This document shows positions 1 to 9,660 of a DNA stretch of 64,000 nucleotides, piece after piece. The notes under the pieces are model-generated. The model saw nothing but the letters and a program-made list of their open reading frames with translations, was not told the DNA's origin and did no database searches. The position numbers were made by a program, and so were the translations under genes. Origin of the DNA: Desulfamplus sp964425195 (GTDB taxonomy: Bacteria; Desulfobacterota; Desulfobacteria; Desulfobacterales; Desulfobacteraceae); contig CAYRLG010000023.1 of the NCBI GenBank assembly GCA_964425195.1, forward strand, positions 1 through 64,000, in the 5' to 3' direction. Position 1 is the first letter of the stretch. Every line of letters begins with the position of its first letter.

Positions 1-334
1 ACTCTTTTACTAACTTCGGTGAGACTTTCTCTTCTTTAGATACAGGTTCAATTTCTATATCAAGTTTATCCTCACTATCTATATCTATTTTACTAACTAA
101 AGGTTCAGGTGAAACTGGTTTTAAAGGCTCTTGTTTTAATGAGTCCTCTTTTGGTTCAGATACTTCTAATTGAGAATGCAAATTTTGTGAAGAGACTTTA
201 GGACTTTCAATATCAAGGGGAGAGACTTTGAATATGTGTCTGCAGATGCTACAGCGGACTTTAGAACCTTCTTTCTTTAGTATTGATTCATCAAGGTTGA
301 ATTTTGTTGAGCACTTTTCACAGGTGATAATCAT
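1..334 (-). CDS. MJ0042-type zinc-ribbon protein, C-terminus cut by window edge
   Basis: The protein begins MIITCEKCSTKF and carries two Cys-X2-Cys pairs (CEKC and CSIC, about residues 5-8 and 34-37) spaced like the MJ0042/zinc_ribbon_5 domain found at the N-terminus of many Desulfobacterota and myxobacterial proteins. After about residue 45 it becomes a Ser/Glu/Lys/Pro-rich linker that runs off the left edge, so the C-terminal domain is not visible. The start is supported by an AAGGGGA ribosome binding site. It lies downstream of hpt on the same strand and may be the last gene of that unit. A second protein with the same N-terminal motif is at 23299-23976. Function unknown; regulatory or surface-associated roles are both seen in this family. 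Confidence 0.8.
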   Translation of the reverse strand, partial: MIITCEKCSTKFNLDESILKKEGSKVRCSICRHIFKVSPLDIESPKVSSQNLHSQLEVSEPKEDSLKQEPLKPVSPEPLVSKIDIDSEDKLDIEIEPVSKEEKVSPKLVKE

Positions 335-407
335 AAGTTTCCCCTTGTCATCTGATGTTCAGCCAGCAACAAATCTTTCTAAATTTTAAATTTCATGCCG
401 GATTTAC

Positions 408-923
408 TTACAATTTAAGATCAAAAATTGCGGGAAGATTTCTATATTTTTCATTATAGTCAAGTCCGTATCCTACAATGAAGCCTTTTGCAACATTAAA
501 GCACGAATAATCAATATCTATTTGGATTTCACGGCGTTCACTCTTATTAATTAATGTGCATATTTTAACTGAAGCAGGTTGTAAAGTTTTAAAATATCTA
601 ACAAGAGCTGTAAGAGTTATTCCAGTATCCACAATATCTTCGATAATAAGAATATCTTTATTCTCAAAGTTTATATCTGGCAGTTTAGTAAATTGAATCT
701 TTCCAGTAGTTTTTGTGCCTTTGTAGCTTGAGGCGCCAACAAAATCAATTTCATGTTCAATAGTAATTTCTCTTGTAATATCAGAAAGAAATATAAATGA
801 ACCTTTTAGAATACCAACAAGTACTAATTTTTTACCGTTGTAATCTTTTGAAATAAGAGCAGCAACCTCTTTGATTTGTCTTTTTATATCCTCTGCAGAT
901 ATCATTGGAATCAGTTTTGTCAT
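408..923 (-). CDS. hpt: Hypoxanthine phosphoribosyltransferase
   Basis: Purine salvage enzyme that joins hypoxanthine (and usually guanine) to PRPP, giving IMP/GMP in the cytoplasm. The 171-residue length fits the bacterial Hpt family. The PRPP-binding loop is clear (ILIIEDIVDTGITL, about residues 91-104), as are the pyrophosphate-loop region (GILKGSFIF, near residue 37) and the C-terminal YNEKYRNLP signature that closes over the purine. The gene follows the DnaJ-like gene by 7 bases, so the two are probably cotranscribed. Hpt is often seen near tilS and ftsH; here ftsH is 19 kb away. Confidence 0.95.
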   Translation of the reverse strand: MTKLIPMISAEDIKRQIKEVAALISKDYNGKKLVLVGILKGSFIFLSDITREITIEHEIDFVGASSYKGTKTTGKIQFTKLPDINFENKDILIIEDIVDTGITLTALVRYFKTLQPASVKICTLINKSERREIQIDIDYSCFNVAKGFIVGYGLDYNEKYRNLPAIFDLKL

Positions 924-930
924 AATTTAT

Positions 931-1899
931 TTATAATCCTGTTTCTGCAAGTTTTTCAACAAGTTTTTTCTGCTTACCATTAAGTTCTTTAGGAATATTC
1001 ACGTAGATGACAACAAATAGATCTCCGCACTCTTCTTTATTCATGTAGGGAATACCCTGTTGTGCCAATCTGAGCCTTGATTTATGTTTTGTTCCCGGTG
1101 GGATATTTATTGTAATATCCTTACCCAAAGGAGTTGAGATATCTATTTTACTTCCAAGTATAGCCTCTGTAAGTTTAATCTCTTTTGAAGTAGAGATATC
1201 ATTACCATCTATTTCAAAATTTGGGTGAGAAATAGGTCTGGATTTAATCAGAAGATTGCCTCTATGACCACCGTATGGACTTGGCTCTCCCTTACCAGGA
1301 ACTCTTATCTTCTTACCAACAGTCATACCTTTTGGAATTTTTACAGTTATTGTATCAACATTACCAGCATGGTTTATAGTAACAGTCTTTTGACATCCAT
1401 TTATCATCTCTTCAAGAGTAAGAGCGATTTCATATTCAATATCATTACCTTGTGTCTGGCGGGTATGTTGACTCCCCATTCCCTGTCCAAATGGGTTTCT
1501 ACCTGTATGACCTGAACATCCACCACCTGCAAAGCCTCCAGCATTCGAGAACCCTCCACTGGTTGTAAAGGTTCGCCCAAAACTTGCACCACCAAAATTT
1601 TGTCCAAAGCCAAATTCCCGTAAAATATCACTAATATCAAAATTCTTAAAAATATCCTCTTTAGAATATCTTTGCTGAAAACCTGCTGAACCGTAAGTAT
1701 CATATTGTTGACGTTTCTCTTTATCGCTTAGAACAGCGTATGCTTCACTTATGGATTTAAACTTTGCCTCTGCATTTTTATCATCTTTGTTCTTATCAGG
1801 ATGATATTTGAGTGCCAATTTATGATACGCTTTTTTAAGTTCCTGAGGAGTAGCACTCTTATCTACTCCTAAAATTTTATAGTAATCTGTCTCAGCCAT
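931..1899 (-). CDS. DnaJ-family co-chaperone without zinc fingers (type II, CbpA-like)
   Basis: Stimulates the ATPase of a DnaK-type Hsp70 and delivers clients. The J domain occupies residues 5-70 with the essential HPD motif (YHPDKNKD). A Gly/Phe/Ser-rich linker (about residues 75-145) follows, then the two beta-barrel substrate-binding domains (about 150-315). The CXXCXGXG repeats of canonical DnaJ are absent, so this is a class B/CbpA-type protein and probably not the main DnaJ. It sits between mnmG and hpt on the same strand. Regulation is not evident; no CIRCE element was seen upstream. Confidence 0.9.
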   Translation of the reverse strand: MAETDYYKILGVDKSATPQELKKAYHKLALKYHPDKNKDDKNAEAKFKSISEAYAVLSDKEKRQQYDTYGSAGFQQRYSKEDIFKNFDISDILREFGFGQNFGGASFGRTFTTSGGFSNAGGFAGGGCSGHTGRNPFGQGMGSQHTRQTQGNDIEYEIALTLEEMINGCQKTVTINHAGNVDTITVKIPKGMTVGKKIRVPGKGEPSPYGGHRGNLLIKSRPISHPNFEIDGNDISTSKEIKLTEAILGSKIDISTPLGKDITINIPPGTKHKSRLRLAQQGIPYMNKEECGDLFVVIYVNIPKELNGKQKKLVEKLAETGL

Positions 1900-2042
1900 T
1901 TTTTACATACCTCTTATATAAACACATTTACACTGATATAATCAACATATTGCAATTATTGCGTTTTGATTTATTAAAATCCTATTTACGCAACTAAAAT
2001 AAACTGAATTTAATCTGTGTCAAGATTTCAAGATTTGTGAAC

Positions 2043-3926
2043 TCAGACTTGCTGATTTTTTCTTAAAGCAGTGATACCAATCATAATGACCGATAAGGCG
2101 GCAGGAGTCATACCATCAATTCGAGAAGCCTGTCCTAAAGACTCTGGCATGATATTAATCAGTTTTTCTCTGATTTCATTAGAAAGTCCATGTATGGTTC
2201 TATAATCTATACTTTCGGGAATTTTGATTTTCTCCATATCTTTAAACTTTTTGATTTCACTCTGCTGGCGAAAGATATACCCTTCATACTTTATCTCAAT
2301 TTCAACTTGAGTTTTAACCCTTAGCTCAAGTTTTTCAGGTGAAGGTGCAAGATGCTCAACAGTTGAATAGTTTAGTTGTGCACGTTTTAATATTTGATCT
2401 AACTTAACTCCATTTGTGATAGGTGGAGTATTAAAAGATTCAAGCCACATATTAACACTCTCTGACGGTTTAACAACAAATGATTTTATTCGATTTATCT
2501 CATTTTTAGTAGCTCGCTCAATCTCTCTTGTTCGTGAAAGGATATCGTTATCCACAAGCCCCAAATCATAAGCCTTTTCTATAAGCCTTAAATCAGCATT
2601 ATCCTCTCTTAACAAAAGTCTATATTCAGCCCTTGATGTAAACATTCTGTAAGGCTCTTGGGTCCCTTTAGTCACAAGATCATCTACCATAACTCCAATA
2701 TATGCTTCTGATCTGTCAAGAATAAATGGAAGGCGTTTTTGAATAGCACAAGCTGCATTTATTCCAGCCCAAATTCCTTGGGCTGCTGCCTCTTCATAAC
2801 CTGAAGTGCCGTTTATCTGACCAGCAAGAAAAAGCCCTTTAATTCGTTTAGTCTCAAGTGTTGGATAGAGCTGCTGTGGGTTCAAATAATCATACTCAAT
2901 AGCATACGCAGGGCGGATAATTTCAGCATTTTCAAGACCTTTTACCATACGCACCAATTCAACCTGTATCTCCCATGGAAGGCTGTTGCCAAGACCGCTT
3001 GCATATATCTCAAGAGTATTTAACCCTTCATGCTCCAATATTATCTGATGACTCTCTCTTTCAGGAAATTTTACTATTTTATCTTCAAATGATGGGCAGT
3101 ATCTTGCAGAACGTCCATGAATATACCCCCCATATAGTGCAGAATATTGAAGATTAGATCTTACAAAATCGTGAAGCTCTTTGTTGGTGTGACCAATGTA
3201 GCTTGACACCGTTTTATTAGTAAGTTTTTCTGTAGAGAAAGAGAATGGAGTTGGAAAAGGATCAGATTCCTGAGGAGTAAAGTATGAAAAATCTATTGAG
3301 TCTCTATGAAGTCTTGGCGGAGTTCCGGTTTTCATTCTGCCAAGTGTAAAGCCATGCTTTTCAAGAGAGTGTGCAAGAGCAATCGAAGCAAATTCACCCG
3401 CTCTTCCAGAGTCAATAGCCTTATCACCAATATGGACAAGTCCTTTAAGAAATGTACCAGTAGCAAGAATAACTGCATCGGCTTCAAAACCCATACCAGT
3501 TCTCTCTACTATTCCTTTGATTCTACCATCTTCAATAACTATATCTTCAACCATGGATTGTTTGATATCAAGATTACTTGCACTTTCTAAAGCAAACTTC
3601 ATAACCTGATGGTATTTTTGCTTATCGTTTTGGGTTCTTGTAGCTTGAACAGCAGGTCCCTTTCGGGTGTTAAGAGTGTGATATTGTATAGCAGATGCGT
3701 CTGATGCTTTTGCCATAAAGCCACCAAGTGCATCAATTTCCTTAACAAGTTGCCCCTTTGCAGTACCTCCAATTGAAGGGCTACATGGCATAGAAGCAAT
3801 TTTATCAAGATCAATAGTCATAAGAAGGACTTTGCAGCCCATTCTTGAAGCAGCAAGAGCAGCTTCACATCCTGCATGACCTGCTCCAATAACAATAATA
3901 TCATATTTTTTTTTGTAGAATTTCAT
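2043..3926 (-). CDS. mnmG: tRNA uridine-5-carboxymethylaminomethyl modification enzyme MnmG (GidA)
   Basis: FAD-dependent subunit of the MnmE-MnmG complex, which makes the cmnm5 group on wobble uridine 34 of several tRNAs. The 627-residue length is normal. The N-terminal FAD-binding Rossmann motif (VIGAGHAGCEAA, residues 12-23), the SIGGTAKGQLVKEIDALGG signature and the GTSGYEEAAAQG motif are all present. The C-terminal helical domain that contacts MnmE and tRNA is intact (RIDGMTPAALSVI). Codons 5-7 include a nine-A run, common in AT-rich genomes. The gene heads the minus-strand group mnmG, dnaJ-like, hpt. mnmE is not in the window. Confidence 0.97.
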   Translation of the reverse strand: MKFYKKKYDIIVIGAGHAGCEAALAASRMGCKVLLMTIDLDKIASMPCSPSIGGTAKGQLVKEIDALGGFMAKASDASAIQYHTLNTRKGPAVQATRTQNDKQKYHQVMKFALESASNLDIKQSMVEDIVIEDGRIKGIVERTGMGFEADAVILATGTFLKGLVHIGDKAIDSGRAGEFASIALAHSLEKHGFTLGRMKTGTPPRLHRDSIDFSYFTPQESDPFPTPFSFSTEKLTNKTVSSYIGHTNKELHDFVRSNLQYSALYGGYIHGRSARYCPSFEDKIVKFPERESHQIILEHEGLNTLEIYASGLGNSLPWEIQVELVRMVKGLENAEIIRPAYAIEYDYLNPQQLYPTLETKRIKGLFLAGQINGTSGYEEAAAQGIWAGINAACAIQKRLPFILDRSEAYIGVMVDDLVTKGTQEPYRMFTSRAEYRLLLREDNADLRLIEKAYDLGLVDNDILSRTREIERATKNEINRIKSFVVKPSESVNMWLESFNTPPITNGVKLDQILKRAQLNYSTVEHLAPSPEKLELRVKTQVEIEIKYEGYIFRQQSEIKKFKDMEKIKIPESIDYRTIHGLSNEIREKLINIMPESLGQASRIDGMTPAALSVIMIGITALRKNQQV

Positions 3927-4107
3927 AGAGGTTTACTATATATCTGCTTGAGATTTGGGTCAAGAAGAGGTTTGGTAAATAGCAATTTTCAGTTAACTAA
4001 TAATCAATTAGTGGTTACTATGAGAAACTTTAATCTATCTATTTAAAAGATAAAATATCTCACAGCTCTGTAAAAAGTAAAATTATAAAATTTGGATATT
4101 AGAATTT

Positions 4108-5088
4108 ATGACAGACAGAAGATATAGAGACTACAACTCTTATTTAAAATCTCTTTATGGAGAACGAGTACAAAAAATTGTTGTTGATGCTGGACTTGAC
4201 TGTCCTAACAGAGATGGTTCTATCTCAAAAGGAGGCTGTATTTACTGCAACAACAAAGGTTCAGGTTCAGGACTCTGGAGCAAAGGTTTGTCAATAACAG
4301 AGCAGATTGAACTTGGTCGTAATGCTATGGCTCGTAGATACAATGCAAAAAAGTTCTTAGTCTATTTTCAATCATATACAAACACATATACATCATGTGA
4401 ACGAATGAAAAATATGTATGATGAGGCTCTTAAAGTAGATGGTGTCATAGGAATGGCAATTGGTACTCGACCAGATTGTATTGATCAAGAAAAAATTGAT
4501 CTTATTGCCTCATATACTGACAAATATCTTGTTTGGTTAGAATACGGTCTTCAATCAAGCCATGACAGAACACTTCGATTAATAAATCGGGGACATAATT
4601 TTGAATGTTTTCTAAAAGCTGTTGAGATGGTAAAAAAAAGAGAATCAATTAAAAATGCTCCACAATATTTAGAGAGCAATAATAATTACATAGACTCATC
4701 TGTAAATAAGGGAATCAATATATGCGCACATCTAATTTTAGGTCTTCCAGAAGAGACAAGAGAGATGATGGTTGAAACTGCCCAAAAGATAGGGGGAATT
4801 GGGATTCAGGGGGTTAAGATTCACCTTCTTTATGTTGTGAAAGAGACTATTTTAGAGAAGATGTGGAAAAACGGCAACTACACCTGTATGACTCAAAAAA
4901 ATTATGTGGAGACTGTCTGCGATCTTATTGAACATCTTCCTCAAAATATAGTCATTCAAAGAATTACAGGAGACCCTCATCCTAAAGAGCTTGCAGCACC
5001 AGAGTGGGCACTTGATAAACACTCAACATTTAACATGATACAAAAAACTCTTGAACAAAGAGATTCATGGCAAGGGAAACGATTTTGA
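4108..5088 (+). CDS. TIGR01212/YhcC family radical SAM protein
   Basis: Radical SAM enzyme of the conserved but incompletely characterised YhcC group. The cluster ligands are Cys32, Cys44 and Cys47 in a widened CX11CX2C arrangement (CPNRDGS then GGCIYCN), which is diagnostic for TIGR01212 and differs from the standard CX3CX2C. The AHLILGLPEE motif and a C-terminal HPKELAAPEWALDKH segment match the family. The gene stands alone on the plus strand and its last 24 bases overlap the 3' end of apbE convergently. Substrate unknown; a tRNA-modification role has been suggested for relatives. Confidence 0.9.
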   Translation: MTDRRYRDYNSYLKSLYGERVQKIVVDAGLDCPNRDGSISKGGCIYCNNKGSGSGLWSKGLSITEQIELGRNAMARRYNAKKFLVYFQSYTNTYTSCERMKNMYDEALKVDGVIGMAIGTRPDCIDQEKIDLIASYTDKYLVWLEYGLQSSHDRTLRLINRGHNFECFLKAVEMVKKRESIKNAPQYLESNNNYIDSSVNKGINICAHLILGLPEETREMMVETAQKIGGIGIQGVKIHLLYVVKETILEKMWKNGNYTCMTQKNYVETVCDLIEHLPQNIVIQRITGDPHPKELAAPEWALDKHSTFNMIQKTLEQRDSWQGKRF

Positions 5089-6171
5089 CTTATAATCTCT
5101 TAGTTTGCCATCTTTATTTTTAACAACAATAAGGCACTCTACATTTTCAAGAGTATTTACTAAATTAATCCCCTTTTCATGCCCCATAACCATAAGTGCT
5201 GTAGCAAGCCCGTCTGCAAATGTGCAGTTATCAGCAATTACTGAAGCACTAACCACTCCATTATCAACAGGATAGCCTGTAACAGGGTTGATTATATGAG
5301 AGTATGTTTTCCCTTTAATGGTAGTAAAGCGGTTATAATCTCCGCTGGTTGCAAGTGCTTTATCTCTAAGAGGCAGAGCGTAATAAATATCATTAAATAT
5401 AGAGACATTTTTTCCAGAAAAACCACCTTTATTAGGTTTACTAATACCAACCATCCAAGGTTCTCCATTAGCTTTCTCTCCTAATGTAAAGAGCTCTCCA
5501 CCAATTTCCACAAGAAAATTAGCATACCCTTCATCTTTAAGAAGGCGTGCAACTTCATCAACGCCAAAACCTTTAGCAATTGAACCAAGATCAATATTAA
5601 TAGCAGCATTTTTCTTTTGAAGAGTCATATTTTTTATATTTATATTGATTTGGTTAAACCCTTTAGTTTGAAGATATGCTTTTATTGTTTCAGCCAAAGG
5701 TATAGAAGTGATCTCTTTAGAAGTTCCAAAGCCCCATAGATCAACAAGTGGTTTCACAGTTCCATCCCATGAGCCTTCTGTAATGTTATAAAGCTGCTGT
5801 GCAGTTGCCATGACGCTATTAAACTGAGGGGATATCTCTATAACGTCACCCTTAGCTGATTTATTGAAGATAGAAATCTCACTGTCAGGTATATAAACAG
5901 ACATACTTTGATTTACCTGTTTTAACTTATCGTCAATTAATCTGTGTAAAGAGCCTCTTTTTATCTCTCTCTGAGTTTCTCCACTATTTTGCATAACCAC
6001 CTTAATATGGTAGGTGGTTCCCATTGTACTGCCAGAAAAGAGCTCAATATTCAAATTGCTATCAATTAATGCAGTTTTTTTATCAGCATAGGCTAAATCA
6101 TGACAAAACTGATAAGAAGCAACTATATAGGCTAATATAATAAATATCCTGATAATATTTTTTTTAGTCAT
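5065..6171 (-). CDS. apbE: FAD:protein FMN transferase (ApbE)
   Basis: Mg2+-dependent transferase that attaches FMN covalently to threonine in Nqr/Rnf subunits on the outer face of the membrane. The N-terminus is a hydrophobic export/anchor segment (about residues 8-28). The ApbE signatures are present: DLGSIAKGFGVDEV, GGEL, ATSGDYNRF, HIINPVTGYPV and the DGLATALMVMG helix with the metal ligands. Directly downstream of the rnf cluster on the same strand, it is the obvious modifier of RnfG Thr164 (SGAT). A hairpin at 6193-6227 lies between rnfB and apbE and may reduce apbE expression. The end overlaps the radical SAM gene by 24 bases. Confidence 0.95.
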   Translation of the reverse strand: MTKKNIIRIFIILAYIVASYQFCHDLAYADKKTALIDSNLNIELFSGSTMGTTYHIKVVMQNSGETQREIKRGSLHRLIDDKLKQVNQSMSVYIPDSEISIFNKSAKGDVIEISPQFNSVMATAQQLYNITEGSWDGTVKPLVDLWGFGTSKEITSIPLAETIKAYLQTKGFNQININIKNMTLQKKNAAINIDLGSIAKGFGVDEVARLLKDEGYANFLVEIGGELFTLGEKANGEPWMVGISKPNKGGFSGKNVSIFNDIYYALPLRDKALATSGDYNRFTTIKGKTYSHIINPVTGYPVDNGVVSASVIADNCTFADGLATALMVMGHEKGINLVNTLENVECLIVVKNKDGKLRDYKSKSFPLP

Positions 6172-6192
6172 CTGTCACACAATTAGAATAAC

Positions 6193-6227
6193 AAAAGGGC
6201 ATGAAATAAGATATTCATGCCCTTTTT
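6193..6227 (-). terminator. Hairpin terminator or attenuator between rnfB and apbE
   Basis: A stem of about 13 base pairs with arms containing AGGGCATGAA and TTCATGCCCT and a 7-8 base loop. Read on the minus strand it is followed by TTTTG, a short T run. Position suggests the end of the main rnf transcript with possible read-through into apbE. The plus-strand side also ends in TTTTT, but no plus-strand gene precedes it. Confidence 0.6.
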
Positions 6228-6262
6228 AAAAATTAATAAGAAGTATCTCTATAAATCTAATA

Positions 6263-8374
6263 TTATGCAGATTTTTTATCTGGATTGTAACAGATTCTGC
6301 AACAACTAAGGCAACGATTTGCCTCGGCAAGAGCCTCATCTTCTGGTAATACAAGATCAACTTCAACAAAAGAGTCAAGTCTTCTATTTACTGGAAGTTC
6401 AGGCATTACTGCTCTTTTAATAGGTTGCACTCCCGAAATTGTCTTAAATACAGACTCTGGAATACGTTTCTTTTGAAGAGAGTCTTTTACTGGTTCAACT
6501 GTTTTACCTTTTAGGAACAGATCAATTGATCTTGCAGCACGCCTTCCTCCACCAATTGCATCAACAACAAGAGCTGGACCAGTTGCAGCATCTCCAGCAG
6601 TAAAGATATATGGTATTGAAGATTGAAGAGTGGCTGGATTGTTGTCAATCGTGCTCCAGCGAGTTAAAGTCAACTGGGATATTCTCCTTGATGTCTCCTC
6701 TTTAAAAGTTGCATCTGGAGCCTGACCAATAGCTGTTACTATTGTATCAACAGCAAGCAGCGTTTCAGATCCTTTAACTGGAACAGGTCTTCTTCTGCCG
6801 CTCGCATCTGGTTCACCAAGCTCCATTCTAAGATATTCAAGATGAGTCACCTCACCAGCTTCATTACCAACAACTCTTGAAGGTGCAGCCAAAAATACAA
6901 ACTCAATTCCTTCATGTTCAGAAGCTACAATCTCAACCTCATTCGCAGGCATCTCGTTTCTTGTACGGCGATAGACCATATAGACCTTCTCAAGTCCAAG
7001 TCTTAACATAGTTCTTGCACAATCAACTGCAGTATTTCCTCCGCCAACAACAGCGGCTCTCTTTCCAAGGTTCATCTTTTCTCTTATTGATACATCGCCT
7101 TGAGATATGCCAGAAGAGACAAGTGAAGATACTGTGGAGAGGAATTTAATTCCGTTAAAACACCCTTTAAGATCATCTCCTGGTATCCCAAGAGCATGAT
7201 CTTTCCATGCTCCAATACCAATAAACACAGCTTCATAACCAGCAGCAACAAGAGAGCCTAAACCAAAGTCTGAACCAAATTTAACATTGGTGTGCGTCTC
7301 AATACCAAGTTTTGTAATTCCCTCAATTTCCCAATCTAAGACCTTTTTGGGGAGTCTATATTCAGGGATACCATATCTGAGCATACCGCCAAGTTCAGGC
7401 ATTGCCTCAAAAATAGTAACTTGATGCCCTACACGTCTTAGAAAATACGCACAACTTAATCCCGCAGGACCACCGCCAATAATTGCAACTTTTTTGCCTG
7501 TATCTGGTGCACATTTAATAGGAACTCTTGAACCAGAGTTCATCTCATAATCTGCAGCAAATCTTTTAAGTTGATTGATAGATACAGGTTCATCTGCAAT
7601 GCCCCTTCTACAATCATTTTCACACGGATGAGGACACACTCTTCCGCAAGATAGAAGAAGTGGATTCCTCATGCGAATCGTCTGGACTGCATTAAGATAG
7701 TCTCCATTTTTTATGTGACTTATATATTGGGGAATATCTATTTCAGCAGGACAAGTTTGAGAACATGGTGCAAGAGGATCATTCATCTGATTAAACTTAA
7801 GAAGTTTTTCAGACATAGTTTTAACTTCAATAATATCTTTAGGACACGCTTTGTTACAAGCTCCGCACCCTACACATTTATTCTCATCTACTATAGGAAA
7901 ACCGTGCTTACCCATAGTCAATGCACCAAAGTTACACGCTTTAACACAATCCCCAAGACCTAAACATCCAATATGACAATCACGCTGACCGCCAAACACT
8001 ACAGACATTGCACTACATGAAGTGACTCCAAGGTAGTGATATTTATTGGAAGCACGTATGCCACCATCGCACATGCTGTATGCCTGACGTGTCTCTGCGG
8101 TACCTGGATCCATGCCCATAACCTCAGCTACCTTTGCAACTCCCTCAGAGCTTGAGATCACACAGACATTCGGAGGGGCATTACCAGCTACAACAGCTTG
8201 TGCTGCTGCACTGCAACCAGCATATCCGCAGCCGCCACAGTTTGCTCCAGCCAAGTTATTTTCCACCTTTGATATTCTCGGGTCTTCATATACATAAAAT
8301 ATTTTTGACGCAAAACTGAGCAGAACACCACAAACACCGCCAATGCCCAGCATAAATAGAATTGCTTCTGTCAT
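6263..8374 (-). CDS. rnfB: RnfB fused to a GltD/NfnB-like NAD(P)H oxidoreductase
   Basis: RnfB is the Fe-S subunit that exchanges electrons with ferredoxin. Residues 1-30 are the membrane anchor. CGGCGYAGC (47-54) starts the N-terminal 4Fe-4S domain. Two ferredoxin motifs follow (CHIGCLGLGDCVKAC, 133-147, and CVGCGACNKACP, 167-178). From about residue 200 to the end the protein is a GltD-like module: N-terminal cysteine domain (204-255), FAD motif GGGPAGLS (near 300), NAD(P) motif GGGNTAVDCARTML and the TAGDAATGPALVV segment. A last cysteine cluster (CLSCCRIC) closes the protein. At 703 residues it is more than twice a typical RnfB. ATG at 8374, after GAGGTG, is preferred over the upstream GTG at 8380. 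Confidence 0.93.
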   Translation of the reverse strand: MTEAILFMLGIGGVCGVLLSFASKIFYVYEDPRISKVENNLAGANCGGCGYAGCSAAAQAVVAGNAPPNVCVISSSEGVAKVAEVMGMDPGTAETRQAYSMCDGGIRASNKYHYLGVTSCSAMSVVFGGQRDCHIGCLGLGDCVKACNFGALTMGKHGFPIVDENKCVGCGACNKACPKDIIEVKTMSEKLLKFNQMNDPLAPCSQTCPAEIDIPQYISHIKNGDYLNAVQTIRMRNPLLLSCGRVCPHPCENDCRRGIADEPVSINQLKRFAADYEMNSGSRVPIKCAPDTGKKVAIIGGGPAGLSCAYFLRRVGHQVTIFEAMPELGGMLRYGIPEYRLPKKVLDWEIEGITKLGIETHTNVKFGSDFGLGSLVAAGYEAVFIGIGAWKDHALGIPGDDLKGCFNGIKFLSTVSSLVSSGISQGDVSIREKMNLGKRAAVVGGGNTAVDCARTMLRLGLEKVYMVYRRTRNEMPANEVEIVASEHEGIEFVFLAAPSRVVGNEAGEVTHLEYLRMELGEPDASGRRRPVPVKGSETLLAVDTIVTAIGQAPDATFKEETSRRISQLTLTRWSTIDNNPATLQSSIPYIFTAGDAATGPALVVDAIGGGRRAARSIDLFLKGKTVEPVKDSLQKKRIPESVFKTISGVQPIKRAVMPELPVNRRLDSFVEVDLVLPEDEALAEANRCLSCCRICYNPDKKSA

Positions 8375-8395
8375 AATCACCTCATTAGTGGGTTA

Positions 8396-8971
8396 TTAAA
8401 CCATTCCTTTAAAGGCAAAAAAGCATAATGCAATCATGCCGGCAGTAACAAGACCAATTGAGGTATCTTGAAGAGGTTTAGGTACCCTTGCAATAATTAT
8501 TCTCTCTCTTATGCCTGCAAAAAGTATCAGAGCAAGTCCAAAGCCAACAGCATAACTAAACGAAGAGACAACAGACTGCATAAAAGTATATTCTTCGTTA
8601 ATGTTAATTAAACATACACCCATTACAGCACAGTTTGTAGTAATAAGTGGGAGAAATATACCAAGACCTGCATAGAGGGCTGGGATGCTCTTTTTAAGAA
8701 ACATCTCCACAAATTGTACTAAAGATGCAATAACAAGAATAAAGGATAGAGTTCTTAAAAATTCAATGTTGAGTGGTTTTAAGAGATAGTTATCTGTAAT
8801 CCATGTTATAATACCAGCTAACACCAATACAAAAATAACAGCCATTGCCATACCTGTGGCTGTCTCCATCTTTTTTGAAGTGCCCAAAAAGGGACAGTTA
8901 CCCAAAAACTGCGCAAGGAGAATATTGTTTACAAGAATGCAGCTTATGGCAAGAACAAAATAGTCACCCAT
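8396..8971 (-). CDS. rnfA: Rnf complex subunit RnfA
   Basis: Integral membrane subunit with six predicted helices, 191 residues, normal for RnfA. It pairs with RnfE in opposite topology to hold an intramembrane Fe-S centre. The expected cysteines are present in LGNCPFLG (near residue 25) and NCAVMGVC (near 108). Ordered C-D-G-E-A-B, the gene lies 17 bases after rnfE and about 21 bases before the rnfB start, consistent with one transcript. Confidence 0.96.
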   Translation of the reverse strand: MGDYFVLAISCILVNNILLAQFLGNCPFLGTSKKMETATGMAMAVIFVLVLAGIITWITDNYLLKPLNIEFLRTLSFILVIASLVQFVEMFLKKSIPALYAGLGIFLPLITTNCAVMGVCLININEEYTFMQSVVSSFSYAVGFGLALILFAGIRERIIIARVPKPLQDTSIGLVTAGMIALCFFAFKGMV

Positions 8972-8988
8972 ATTAATTTATCTCCTTT

Positions 8989-9582
8989 TTATTTCTTACC
9001 TATAAGGTTCATTAAACAGAGCATTAAACCAAGGCAGACAAAAGCACCTGGGGCTTCAACCATAAAAGTAAAGGGTTGAAATTCAGGTCCAAAGACTGGG
9101 TTTCCAAGAATTGTCCCATTCCCAAGAGACTCTCTCACAGCACCGAGTGCACCTAATGATAATGTAAAACCAATTCCCATTCCAAGACCATCTGCAATTG
9201 AGAGAAAAGGAGAGTTTTTAGAAGCAAACGCCTCTGCTCTACCAAGAACAATGCAGTTTACAACAATAAGAGGAATAAAAATTCCTAATTTAAGAAAAAG
9301 TGGATACGTATATGCCTGCATTACCAATTCAACTACAGTAACAAAAGTAGCTATAATTACGATAAAGCAGGCTATCCTTACTTTTGAAGGTATTATATTT
9401 CTCAAAAGAGAGACAAGAAGATTGGAGCATACCAATACAAAGGTAGTTGCAACACCCATTCCAATACCATTTTCAACAGATTTTGTTACAGCCAAGACAG
9501 GGCAAAGACCCAGAACTAATCTAAATGGAGGAAGCTCTGCCCAAAGTCCCTTGGTAAACTCTTTTACCATGGATTGTGCCAT
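8989..9582 (-). CDS. rnfE: Rnf complex subunit RnfE
   Basis: Paralogue and partner of RnfA: 197 residues and about six hydrophobic helices. Cysteines sit in LGLCPVLAV (near residue 26) and VNCIVLGRAEAF (near 108), the positions that coordinate the intramembrane Fe-S cluster. A good ribosome binding site (TAGGAGA) precedes the ATG at 9582. It belongs to the cluster that couples ferredoxin oxidation to ion transport. Confidence 0.96.
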   Translation of the reverse strand: MAQSMVKEFTKGLWAELPPFRLVLGLCPVLAVTKSVENGIGMGVATTFVLVCSNLLVSLLRNIIPSKVRIACFIVIIATFVTVVELVMQAYTYPLFLKLGIFIPLIVVNCIVLGRAEAFASKNSPFLSIADGLGMGIGFTLSLGALGAVRESLGNGTILGNPVFGPEFQPFTFMVEAPGAFVCLGLMLCLMNLIGKK

Positions 9583-9660
9583 AAAATTAATCTCCTAATT
9601 TGTAAAGCAGTACTATTAACTTGCGATATGAGCATATTAATTCACTCACAAACGTGAATA

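Noticed and set aside
1225..1703. Frames on both strands inside the DnaJ-like gene
   Set aside because: The DnaJ-family assignment is clear and these overlap it completely without any family signature.
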